The notes under the pieces were generated by a model, which was given only the letters and a program-made list of their open reading frames with translations, searched no databases and had not been told where the DNA came from. Position numbers and translations under genes: made by a program. Below, piece by piece: positions 1-6,334 of a DNA stretch of 22,088 nt. Position 1 is the stretch's first letter. The number at the start of each line of letters is the position of its first letter. Source of the DNA: Methanobacteriota archaeon. GTDB taxonomy: Archaea; Methanobacteriota; Methanobacteria; Methanobacteriales; Methanobacteriaceae. Location of the stretch: contig JAEZRD010000084.1 of assembly GCA_023440975.1 (NCBI GenBank), positions 1 to 22,088 of the forward strand. The letters are read 5' to 3'.

Positions 1-17
1 TCTTGTTCAGTTGGCAT
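1..17 (-). CDS. Possible 5' end of a gene leaving the left edge (partial)
   Basis: On the minus strand an ATG at 17-15 opens a frame beginning M-P-T-E-Q that runs off the window. No Shine-Dalgarno sequence precedes it, but a TATA-like stretch at 38-48 (minus strand) is centred about 27 nt upstream, the spacing expected for a leaderless archaeal transcript. Only five codons are visible, so neither the product nor the reality of the gene can be established here. The alternative is that this is simply spacer. Confidence 0.3.
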
Positions 18-141
18 ACATATTTAGATTATTTTAACATATATATAATCTTTACTATTTATGTCTTTATTGAAATCATTTTTTAAATGTTTATTTACTT
101 CATTTTTAAATATTTATAAGTAATAAATTATATGTGTAATC

Positions 142-155
142 GTGTACACACTTAC
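142..155. repeat. GTGTACACACTTAC box, copy 1
   Basis: A 14-bp sequence with the perfect palindrome GTGTACAC at its core, identical to 415-428. The similarity extends about 9 bp further upstream in both copies (19 of 23 positions match from 133 and from 406). Spacing and palindromic core suggest binding sites for one dimeric regulator; this is inference. Confidence 0.55.
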
Positions 156-414
156 TTACTACTTATTTTTACTTAAATTCTACTAACTCATAATAACTAA
201 AAAACATATACAAACAAAAATTCATATTAAATATTCTAACAAAATAACAATTAATATTTAATAATTAAAACTTTTAAAAAACTAGATTTAATATTAAATT
301 TATTACTAAAAATTTATCAAAATCTTATTATAATGGGATTTATTTACTATTTTTTCTGATTCATTAACTTTTAAGAAATTTTCATTTTTAATAAAAAAAA
401 TTAATAGTGTATAT

Positions 415-428
415 GTGTACACACTTAC
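415..428. promoter_or_regulatory. GTGTACACACTTAC box, copy 2, upstream of a TATA box
   Basis: Second copy of the 14-bp element. It ends 13 bp before the TATA-like stretch at 442-450, a position where an archaeal regulator would influence TBP/TFB binding. The binding protein is unknown. Confidence 0.5.
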
Positions 429-441
429 ACACTTAATAAAG

Positions 442-450
442 TATATATAA
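442..450 (+). promoter_or_regulatory. TATA box candidate
   Basis: TATATATAA directly after the second GTGTACAC box. Predicted start of transcription about 470-475, giving a long leader for the 699 gene. A second, weaker TATA-like stretch (about 663-671) lies nearer that gene. Confidence 0.4.
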
Positions 451-698
451 GGTTTCCCATAAAATTTAATAATAGCATTATGGCATGACTATGTTTTACC
501 TAAACATTTGTGTGTTACTAATGTGGAGAAAATAAGAAAAAACAGGTATAAATTTTTCATAAAATCAGGATAAATTTCAAGACTCTAAAAACAAATTGAA
601 ACAATAATGTTATTTATAAAAATAGTATCTATACACTATTGGAACAAAAAAAAATTTAGAAGATTTTATACATTGTTTTTTCAGAATTTGGAGGAATA

Positions 699-929
699 AT
701 GAGATCTAGAAACGAAGCAGTAATAGTATTATTACTCATCTGTTCACTTATTGCATTCGGATTAGGTACAGGAGTAGGGATAACAACCGGAATTAACGGT
801 AACAGCCAAACTGTTCAAGACCAAAATCATCAAATAGCAGTTAATGGTGGTAATAACACTACTGCAGGCGATATAAATTCATCAGATGAATTAAACGGTC
901 AAAATGTACAATTAAGTAATAGTGGTTAG
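699..929 (+). CDS. Small membrane-anchored or secreted protein, 76 aa
   Basis: Family not recognised. The ATG is preceded by GGAGG at 690-694 with a short spacer, so the start is well supported. The N-terminus has charged residues (Arg2, Arg4, Glu6) followed by a hydrophobic stretch at about residues 8-28, consistent with a signal anchor. The remaining 45 or so residues are hydrophilic and rich in Asn, Gly, Gln and Thr, with one N-x-T sequon typical of archaeal surface proteins. This implies a short extracellular tail held at the membrane. It stands alone between two long spacers, and the GTGTACAC boxes upstream may control it. Confidence 0.6.
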   Translation: MRSRNEAVIVLLLICSLIAFGLGTGVGITTGINGNSQTVQDQNHQIAVNGGNNTTAGDINSSDELNGQNVQLSNSG

Positions 930-1450
930 TACTTCGAATAGATAAAAATCTCACTATTATAAAAACACATAATAAAAAAAACTGAAAATAATTCTACTAA
1001 AAAAAAAGTTTAACAATACTTTGAAACCCCCACAATTCAAAATATTAAAACTCACATTATTTTTTTAGATAGTTTATCCACAATTAATCTAAATGTTTTT
1101 TATAAAAAAAACAGAATATTATTAAATATCTACACAAAAAGAAAAAAAATTATATTATCCCACATTTTATAAAAATAAAACTTTTTTAAGATAATTAAAA
1201 ATATTCTAAAAAAAACATAAAAAAAATTAAAAGATAAACTGAATTATTAACAATTTTTTTAAATATGAAAGAAAATTTCGTTTCTACTTTTTTATTCCTT
1301 ATAAATAAAAATCTTTTTTTAAATACAAAAATTGCTTTTTTTAACATAATCTTTTACAAAAATCTTTATATTTTAATAAATCTTAATATACTAACTAGTT
1401 AAAAAAAGACACAATTTAATAAAAAAAAATTTACAAAGGAACTAATTTTA
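930..1450. other. AT-rich spacer upstream of argJ
   Basis: About 520 nt of A/T homopolymer-rich sequence with no supportable gene. Visible landmarks are a weak inverted repeat TTTGAA/TTCAAA with a C-rich loop (1020-1041), several T-runs that could end the upstream transcript, and the argJ promoter and ribosome-binding site at its right end. Confidence 0.6.
1364..1374 (+). promoter_or_regulatory. Probable argJ TATA box
   Basis: CTTTATATTTT lies about 80 nt before the argJ ATG and predicts a leader of about 55 nt. A purine-rich AAAGGA at 1434-1439 serves as the ribosome-binding site. Confidence 0.45.
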
Positions 1451-2695
1451 ATGACTCAAAATCAAATAAACCAAAACATAAAAAAACTAGATGGAGGAGT
1501 ATGCCAAGTACAAGGCGTAGAAGCAAGTGGAGTGCAAAACGGTAAATACGGATTAGCATTAATATATGCACCAAACAGCATAGCAAATGCAGTATACACA
1601 TCAAACAAAGTAGTGGCAGCACCATTAGATTACACTAGAGAAATCATAAAAGATGGGAAAATCTCAGTAATCGTTGCAAACAGTGGAAACGCAAACTGTT
1701 TTACAGGAGACCAAGGATTTAAAGACTGTAAAACCACAGCAAAACTCACATCAGAATTATTAAACATTCCAGAAGACGAAATAGCAATAGCATCCACAGG
1801 AGTAATAGGACGAAAAATGCCAATGGACATTTACACCCCACTAATAATAAATGCAGCAAGCCAACTAGAACACTCAAACCAAGGATCAAATGATGCAGCA
1901 GAAGCAATAATGACCACTGACCTATTAAAAAAAGAATACGCAGTAGAAGTCACATTAGAAAATGGTAAAAAAGTACATATTGGTGGAATGTGTAAAGGAA
2001 GCGGAATGATAGCACCAAATATGGCAACAATGATGTGCTTTTTAACAACAGATGCACTAATAGATACTAAACACATAAAAAAAGTCCTAAGCACAGCAAT
2101 AAACAAAAGCTTCAACATGGTAGTAGTAGATGGAGACGAATCCACCAACGATATAGGAATACTACTTGCAAATGGAAAATCTAATCAAAAAGCAATCAAA
2201 TATGATGGAACAATAGATAAAAACTTCCAAGAAGGATTAAACACAGTATGTGTTGAACTAGCTAAAATGATGGCAAGAGACGGTGAAGGAGCAACAAAAT
2301 TCTTACAAGTCAATGTAACAAATGCAAAAACAGAAGAAGACGCAATAAAAGCTAGTAAAAGTGTAGTCTCATCATCACTCGTAAAATCAGCAATGTTCGG
2401 TGGAGATCCAAACTGGGGAAGAATAGTAGCAGCAGTAGGATATGCAAATGTTCACATGGATCCTGAAAACATCACAATAAGCATAGCCTCCCAAAATGAT
2501 TCAGTAGATCTTGTAAGTGAAGGAGAAATCTTAGCATTCGAAGGAACACCATACCTAGAAAAAGCTGAAAAGATAGTTCAAGAAGAAAATATCTACATAA
2601 ACATTAATCTTTTCCAAGGAAAAGCTTCAGCTACAGCTTATGGTTGTGATTTAACATATGATTATGTTAAAATCAATGCAGAATACACAACCTAA
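1451..2695 (+). CDS. argJ: Glutamate N-acetyltransferase / ornithine acetyltransferase ArgJ
   Basis: Arginine biosynthesis, cytoplasmic. ArgJ transfers acetyl from N-acetylornithine to glutamate, and bifunctional members also use acetyl-CoA. The family makes itself active by self-cleavage in front of a conserved threonine. That site is visible as KGSGMIAPNMATMM, with Ala192-Thr193 as the predicted scissile bond and Thr193 as the nucleophile of the beta chain. Conserved blocks ANSGNANCFTG (N-terminal half) and FGGDPNWGRI (C-terminal half) are also present. At 414 aa it has the normal family length. The ATG has AAAGGA 11 nt upstream. It is not in an operon with argB, which lies near 6335. It is followed by a convergent gene. 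Confidence 0.96.
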   Translation: MTQNQINQNIKKLDGGVCQVQGVEASGVQNGKYGLALIYAPNSIANAVYTSNKVVAAPLDYTREIIKDGKISVIVANSGNANCFTGDQGFKDCKTTAKLTSELLNIPEDEIAIASTGVIGRKMPMDIYTPLIINAASQLEHSNQGSNDAAEAIMTTDLLKKEYAVEVTLENGKKVHIGGMCKGSGMIAPNMATMMCFLTTDALIDTKHIKKVLSTAINKSFNMVVVDGDESTNDIGILLANGKSNQKAIKYDGTIDKNFQEGLNTVCVELAKMMARDGEGATKFLQVNVTNAKTEEDAIKASKSVVSSSLVKSAMFGGDPNWGRIVAAVGYANVHMDPENITISIASQNDSVDLVSEGEILAFEGTPYLEKAEKIVQEENIYININLFQGKASATAYGCDLTYDYVKINAEYTT

Positions 2696-2723
2696 AAAAA
2701 AATCTTCACATTACCACTTTTTT
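2696..2723. terminator. A/T-tract terminator region between convergent genes
   Basis: An A-run just after the argJ stop and a T8 run at about 2719-2726 flank a short spacer. The pair could fold as a weak hairpin and gives U-rich 3' ends in both directions, as used by archaeal termination. Confidence 0.4.
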
Positions 2724-3398
2724 TTAATTTGACATCCAACTACCTATTATTGGAATATTACGAGTCCAAGTACTTTCACTATAACCATAACCCTCATCAT
2801 AACCTTCATCATATGCATCATCTAAAGCATACTCTTCTTGTTTATCCTGTTTATAAATCTCAACACTTTCATTTATAGTATTATGAAGAGTATCTGCACT
2901 AAACAATGAAGGAGGAGTGCTACTAATAATACTTTCAGCCTCAGGACTTATACTAGTACTATGTGGAATATATAATCTAACCATACTACCATTAGATTCA
3001 AAAATATAAACAGTATAATTTTTCATATAATTATTATAAGAATAACACACATAACAAGGATGACCACCAATATTAGTTTCTTCCAGCTTATTACAATTAC
3101 CACTATCTATATCAAAACCAACCATATCTACAAAGTATTTAGAATCATTATGGACAGTAATACGGAAAACATTACTACTATCATCAGCAATATCATAAAT
3201 ACTAGCATCAGAATAATTAACCCATCTACCTCCCTGATAAGCAGAAGGAATATCCACACTCACATTACCCATTTGAAGATGTGACTGTTTACAATTTTCG
3301 ATTTCACCAAGAGTATCTGCACTAACAACACTAATTATAGAAGTTAAACAAATTAAACTTACAACCATTATTATAAAAATAAAATAAACTTTTTTCAT
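2724..3398 (-). CDS. Secreted protein of unknown function, 224 aa
   Basis: Family not recognised. A classical signal peptide is visible: Lys2-Lys3, a hydrophobic core to about residue 25, and a likely cleavage after V-V-S-A (about residue 27). The mature part has four cysteines (36, 102, 115, 118), the last two in CYVC, several N-x-S/T sequons, and a C-terminal region with a short acidic/aromatic repeat (YDEGYDEGYGY, residues 196-206). The ATG is preceded by AAGGGGA on the minus strand. It faces argJ and is divergent from the small basic protein at 3683. It could be a surface or wall-associated protein of the Methanobacteriales, but no function can be assigned. Confidence 0.7.
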   Translation of the reverse strand: MKKVYFIFIIMVVSLICLTSIISVVSADTLGEIENCKQSHLQMGNVSVDIPSAYQGGRWVNYSDASIYDIADDSSNVFRITVHNDSKYFVDMVGFDIDSGNCNKLEETNIGGHPCYVCYSYNNYMKNYTVYIFESNGSMVRLYIPHSTSISPEAESIISSTPPSLFSADTLHNTINESVEIYKQDKQEEYALDDAYDEGYDEGYGYSESTWTRNIPIIGSWMSN

Positions 3399-3470
3399 AC
3401 TAGTTAATTCCCCTTAAATTTTATAATATAATTATTATAACTATTGAGAGTTAATATTATTTAGATTTTA

Positions 3471-3508
3471 TTAACCCCGATTTTATTATAATAATTAAGT
3501 AGGGTTAA
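3471..3508. repeat. Inverted repeat TTAACCC/GGGTTAA in divergent promoter region
   Basis: A perfect 7-bp inverted repeat (3471-3477 and 3502-3508) encloses 24 nt that themselves contain an A/T palindrome (TTATTATAATAA). It lies about 70-110 nt upstream of the minus-strand secreted protein and about 180 nt before the plus-strand small protein. It may be an operator or a structured RNA element. Confidence 0.4.
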
Positions 3509-3650
3509 GTTTATATGTCTTAAAAAGTAAAATTACAATATTAAGTTTTTTATACATAGAAGCTTATTTTTTTAATTATTTTTTTATAAAAATAAAATCC
3601 CTATCAAAAAGAATGGATTATAGATTTTATTTATTATAATAACAAAAAAT

Positions 3651-3660
3651 TTTTTATATT
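3651..3660 (+). promoter_or_regulatory. TATA-like element before the 36-aa basic protein
   Basis: TTTTTATATT lies about 27 nt before the ATG at 3683. Another A/T box at about 3623-3642 would instead leave a short leader that includes the AAAAGG sequence at 3666-3671. The two cannot be separated by eye. Confidence 0.35.
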
Positions 3661-3682
3661 TAACAAAAAGGAATGATTATAC

Positions 3683-3793
3683 ATGGCAAAAGTCAAAGGA
3701 ACTAATAAAAGAACCAGACCAAAAGCACACTACAAAAAACCAGGTAGTAAAAGAGGAAGAGCAGCAAAACAATCTTGGAAAAACAAAAACTAA
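3683..3793 (+). CDS. Very basic 36-residue protein
   Basis: The frame encodes 36 residues from MAKVKGTNKRTRPKAHYKKP to SWKNKN. It contains 10 Lys, 4 Arg and 1 His and no Asp or Glu, with one Trp near the C-terminus. Composition and Gly/Pro/Lys/Arg blocks resemble tiny ribosomal or nucleic-acid-binding proteins; a specific family is not recognised. The start is supported by AAAAGG and TGATTAT just upstream. An ATG at 3673 is in another frame and gives only 10 codons. It is followed by hairpins and a T-run. Inference: an RNA- or DNA-binding accessory, possibly ribosome-associated. Confidence 0.6.
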   Translation: MAKVKGTNKRTRPKAHYKKPGSKRGRAAKQSWKNKN

Positions 3794-3816
3794 GAAGTTT
3801 TAAACTCTTACTTAAT

Positions 3817-3925
3817 AATCTTATTATAATATCAAATTTTATTAATAATAAGATTCTTATCAAAATTACGATTCCCAAAAAAAATAATAATAAATTTTGG
3901 GGAAAAACCACCTATTTTTTTTTAT
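3817..3925 (+). terminator. Two hairpins and a T-run after the basic mini-protein
   Basis: An A/T hairpin (AATCTTATTATAAT pairing with ATTAATAATAAGATT, about 3817-3855) is followed by TTCCCAAAA/TTTTGGGGAA (about 3872-3905, one bulge) and then a T9 tract near 3915-3923. This is a plausible transcription end for the 3683 gene. Confidence 0.5.
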
Positions 3926-3980
3926 ATATTAAAAAAACACCAAAAAATAAAATAAATTAATTTTAGGGAGTTAAAATATT

Positions 3981-4835
3981 TTGCCTAATCAAGAACATAC
4001 ATTATATCCAGCAAAAAATAAATCTCAACCACCTAAACGAAGAATTACCATAATAATAATTTTATTAATGGTAGTTGCAGGAATGGCAGTTTTATGGGCA
4101 GATAATATATTCACACCAACAAATACAGCAACAGTAGTTCAAAATACAACAAATACAATTGCTGACAAATCATACAACTCACAAGACACTGGAATATTAG
4201 CACCAATAATCAACTTATTCACAACAACAGATAATAAACCTGTAGTGAATTCAACATTACTTGGAACAGCTGAAGAAGGTTCCGTCTCTATTGAAGGTCC
4301 AATTGGGAATCAATCCTCAAATGTAACAATAGCATACATTATAGGACAACACCCTCGTGAATCAGATTCACACCAAGCAATAGAAGGAGCTTTAATAAAT
4401 CAATCAGAAAGTCTTCATTACAAATATTACATTTACAAAATCAATGTAACAAAAGATCCTACAGATTTCACAAAAGGTAGAATGAACGGACAATTACTAG
4501 CACAACAATTCGTTGTACCGGATGTACAAAGCAAACATTATCGTTTAGTATGTGATGTACACAGTTCAAATGGATTTTACTATCAAGATCCATATATATT
4601 CACACCTGGAAGTAGTGATGCAGTAAGTAAAGAAATTGCAAATAATATTGTGAAAGCAAATAGTTGGTTATACTACTATGAACCTCCAGAGTATTCAAGT
4701 CCTAAATATTGTACAGAACCAATAGTACAAAATGGAACACCTGCAGTAATATTTGAAGCACATGGACAACCAGGTATTGGATTATCAGATCAAATAAACC
4801 AATTAGTAAAAAGTATCGATAACCTTAAATCTTAA
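3981..4835 (+). CDS. Membrane-anchored M14-like metallopeptidase candidate
   Basis: The start is TTG, chosen because AGGGAG at 3965-3970 sits at proper distance and no in-frame ATG fits better. A basic cytoplasmic tail (KRR) precedes one membrane segment at about residues 22-40, then a Thr/Asn-rich linker and an extracellular domain with N-x-S/T sequons. In that domain the zinc-carboxypeptidase (M14) pattern appears: His124-x-x-Glu127 in GQHPRES, His194 in CDVHSS, and a candidate catalytic Glu259 in FEAHG. Substrate is unknown; an outward-facing peptidase in a pseudomurein-walled archaeon could act on wall peptides or proteins (inference). At 284 aa with anchor, the catalytic part is short for M14 and nearer to the AstE-like branch. 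Confidence 0.6.
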   Translation: MPNQEHTLYPAKNKSQPPKRRITIIIILLMVVAGMAVLWADNIFTPTNTATVVQNTTNTIADKSYNSQDTGILAPIINLFTTTDNKPVVNSTLLGTAEEGSVSIEGPIGNQSSNVTIAYIIGQHPRESDSHQAIEGALINQSESLHYKYYIYKINVTKDPTDFTKGRMNGQLLAQQFVVPDVQSKHYRLVCDVHSSNGFYYQDPYIFTPGSSDAVSKEIANNIVKANSWLYYYEPPEYSSPKYCTEPIVQNGTPAVIFEAHGQPGIGLSDQINQLVKSIDNLKS

Positions 4836-4853
4836 AAGCATACATAAACACAA

Positions 4854-4876
4854 CCATATAAATAATTAATATATGG
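4854..4876. promoter_or_regulatory. Inverted repeat CCATATA-N9-TATATGG overlapping promoter/RBS
   Basis: A perfect 7-bp inverted repeat (4854-4860, 4870-4876). The left arm contains a TATA-like ATATAAAT, and the right arm runs into the GGGGAG ribosome-binding site (4875-4880) of the next gene. It could act as an operator at the TATA box, or as an RNA hairpin that masks the ribosome-binding site. Confidence 0.45.
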
Positions 4877-4888
4877 GGAGTTAATTAG

Positions 4889-5053
4889 ATGGAAATGCGA
4901 GAAGTAGATGGATACTGTCCAGATTGTGGAATGAACAGAATAATGGTAGTTGTAGATGATCTTGGAAACATTGAAGATGAATACTGTGCTATATGTGGAT
5001 ATGCTGGTGTAGGCATAGAAGTATATGAAGATGTCACTCCAAATGGGTATTAA
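4889..5053 (+). CDS. CxxC-CxxC zinc-ribbon mini-protein A, 54 aa
   Basis: The sequence begins MEMREVDGYCPDCGMNRIMV and carries two knuckles, CPDCG and CAICG, 20-25 residues apart, the pattern of a small zinc ribbon. GGGGAG at 4875-4880 sets the ATG at 4889. It is followed immediately, with overlap or near-overlap, by a paralogue of the same layout, so the two form one operon. The region after the second knuckle (AGVGIEV) is shared with the neighbour (SGVGIII). Function unknown; small zinc ribbons often mediate protein or nucleic-acid contacts. Confidence 0.7.
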   Translation: MEMREVDGYCPDCGMNRIMVVVDDLGNIEDEYCAICGYAGVGIEVYEDVTPNGY

Positions 5054-5282
5054 AAAAATGATACGCCATATAAGAGACCTACCTGACGGAACAGAAGAAA
5101 TCAACATCACAGGAGACTGTGACTGCACTAACTGTGGACAAGATGATGTAAATGCAATTATCGACAGTTATGGAAACTTAATAAATTACTATTGTAATAT
5201 TTGCATGGAATCAGGGGTAGGTATAATAATAAATGCAAATATTCGTGAATATAAAAGAAAAAGAAATTTAGGCCAAATATAA
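5043..5282 (+). CDS. CxxC-CxxC zinc-ribbon mini-protein B, paralogue of A
   Basis: It shares the plan of the preceding gene: CTNCG, a segment with I-D-S-Y-G-N-L (D-D-L-G-N-I in A), then CNIC and GVGI. It has an extra N-terminal arm containing C-D-C and a basic C-terminal tail (REYKRKR). The start is uncertain: in-frame ATGs at 5025, 5043 and 5058 all lack a strong ribosome-binding site. 5043 is used here and overlaps gene A by 11 nt; translational coupling is likely. The stop codon lies inside the loop of the terminator hairpin. Tandem duplication followed by divergence is the simplest reading. Confidence 0.7.
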   Translation: MGIKKMIRHIRDLPDGTEEINITGDCDCTNCGQDDVNAIIDSYGNLINYYCNICMESGVGIIINANIREYKRKRNLGQI

Positions 5283-5299
5283 ATGGCCTATTTTTTTTT
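5271..5299 (+). terminator. Hairpin plus T9 terminator
   Basis: GGCCA (5271-5275) and TGGCC (5284-5288) form a GC-rich stem in an otherwise AT-rich region, followed by TA and nine T (5291-5299). It overlaps the end of zinc-ribbon gene B and precedes the convergent methyltransferase. Confidence 0.8.
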
Positions 5300-5301
5300 A
5301 A

Positions 5302-5910
5302 TTATTTTTCGAAAATAAGTAAATAATGGGATTTACCTTCAGGAATATCTTCACCCACTTCATTATCTTCACTAATAAATTTAAAGCCATTATCAATGAA
5401 TGCTTTTTTCATATCCTCACTATCCACTCTCATTTGATAAGGAGGTCCATGTCTAACTTCTTGTTTTTTATAATCCATTACACAAACACGACCACCAGGT
5501 TTAGTTATACGTTTAATTTCACTAAGTGCTTCATCAACCTTACGTGCAGCATTAAAATGATGATATACATTTAACATTAACATTACATCAACAGAATCAT
5601 CATCTAACTCAGTTTTACTTGTAATATCTCCAAGAATAGGTATTAAATTCTCAATATCTTGTTCATCAACATCTTTATGTAAATCAATAATACTAGGTTT
5701 ATACATATCCATAGCTATAACTGTAGCATCATCATTTAACATTTCAACAGCTTCCATAGCTATATGTCCATCTCCACATCCAAGATCCATAAATACTTCA
5801 CTGCCCTCTAAATCTAGGCTTTCTAAAAGTTCTTTTGCATCAATAAATGTTTCACTTGAGAATCCTTGTATTCTGTGTCCATTTTTAGGAACCATATTTG
5901 GTTTTGGCAT
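5302..5910 (-). CDS. Class I SAM-dependent methyltransferase, UbiE-like
   Basis: A 202-aa Rossmann-fold methyltransferase. Motif I is clear at MDLGCGDGH (residues 41-49), an acidic residue ends the second strand (VIAMDMY), and a post-motif II block LMLNVYHHF and a KPGGRVCVMDYK block follow, as in the Methyltransf_11/UbiE group. Substrate cannot be predicted. The ATG is preceded on the minus strand by GTGATT with a short spacer, a GTGAT-type ribosome-binding site. It is monocistronic, with the argB leader upstream on the other strand. Confidence 0.85.
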   Translation of the reverse strand: MPKPNMVPKNGHRIQGFSSETFIDAKELLESLDLEGSEVFMDLGCGDGHIAMEAVEMLNDDATVIAMDMYKPSIIDLHKDVDEQDIENLIPILGDITSKTELDDDSVDVMLMLNVYHHFNAARKVDEALSEIKRITKPGGRVCVMDYKKQEVRHGPPYQMRVDSEDMKKAFIDNGFKFISEDNEVGEDIPEGKSHYLLIFEK

Positions 5911-6334
5911 TTTTAATCACAACTTTAATTTTTTATTAATATATTTTTTATAATTATATTTTTAGTCGTTAGTATTTAATATTCATTTCGAAAAAACCCA
6001 TCATCTAACATTAAGAAACTACTGTTTTAATTTTAAAAAATATTAAAAAAACAAAGAAATAAAACAACAAAAAAACAATAAAACCCTACTTTAATAAATC
6101 AAAATTTTAAAATAAACAAAACAACACCTAAAAACCTAAAAACAAAACACTAACATACACACCTACAAAGCATATTTTAACTAAAACCTATAAAAAAAAT
6201 TCAAATCTAAAACTTAAAATTTTAAATAATAAATCAAACAAAATAAACAAATGATATAAAATTTATCGAATTTTAACACTAATTTAATAATTAATTCAAT
6301 AAATAAAAATTTTTCAAAATAATAGATGATTATA
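5911..6334. other. Divergent spacer with a nearly G-free tract
   Basis: No gene is supportable. From 6057 to 6252 (196 nt) the plus strand has a single G (6170) but about 34 C, an extreme skew. The tract ends at the argB promoter. A TATA-like GATATAAAA (6253-6261) predicts an argB transcription start near 6280 and a leader of about 55 nt. Confidence 0.6.
6253..6261 (+). promoter_or_regulatory. Probable argB TATA box
   Basis: GATATAAAA immediately after the G-free tract, about 75 nt upstream of the argB start. Confidence 0.4.

Larger units (their letters stand above)
18..698. other. Long AT-rich spacer with repeated GTGTACAC boxes
   Basis: No supportable protein or RNA gene is seen. It contains two copies of a GTGTACACACTTAC box (142-155 and 415-428), a TATA-like element right after the second copy (442-450), a short inverted repeat CCATAA/TTATGG (457-462 and 478-483), and a stretch from 145 to 284 with no G at all but about 21 C on the plus strand. 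If transcription starts about 25 nt after the 442-450 TATA box, the gene at 699 would have a leader of more than 200 nt, or the promoter serves an unrecognised small RNA. Confidence 0.6.

Noticed and set aside
485..535. 16-codon frame in the left spacer
   Set aside because: No ribosome-binding site and too short to support; chance frame.
1020..1041. TTTGAA/TTCAAA inverted repeat with C-rich loop
   Set aside because: Only six A/T-rich pairs; too weak to claim as a regulatory element or RNA gene.
930..1450. Search for a tRNA or other RNA gene in this spacer
   Set aside because: No GC-rich stems or conserved tRNA T-loop were seen; structural RNA genes stand out by base composition in such AT-rich genomes.
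3673..3705. ATG ten bases before the basic mini-protein
   Set aside because: Different frame, only ten codons; most likely part of the ribosome-binding region.
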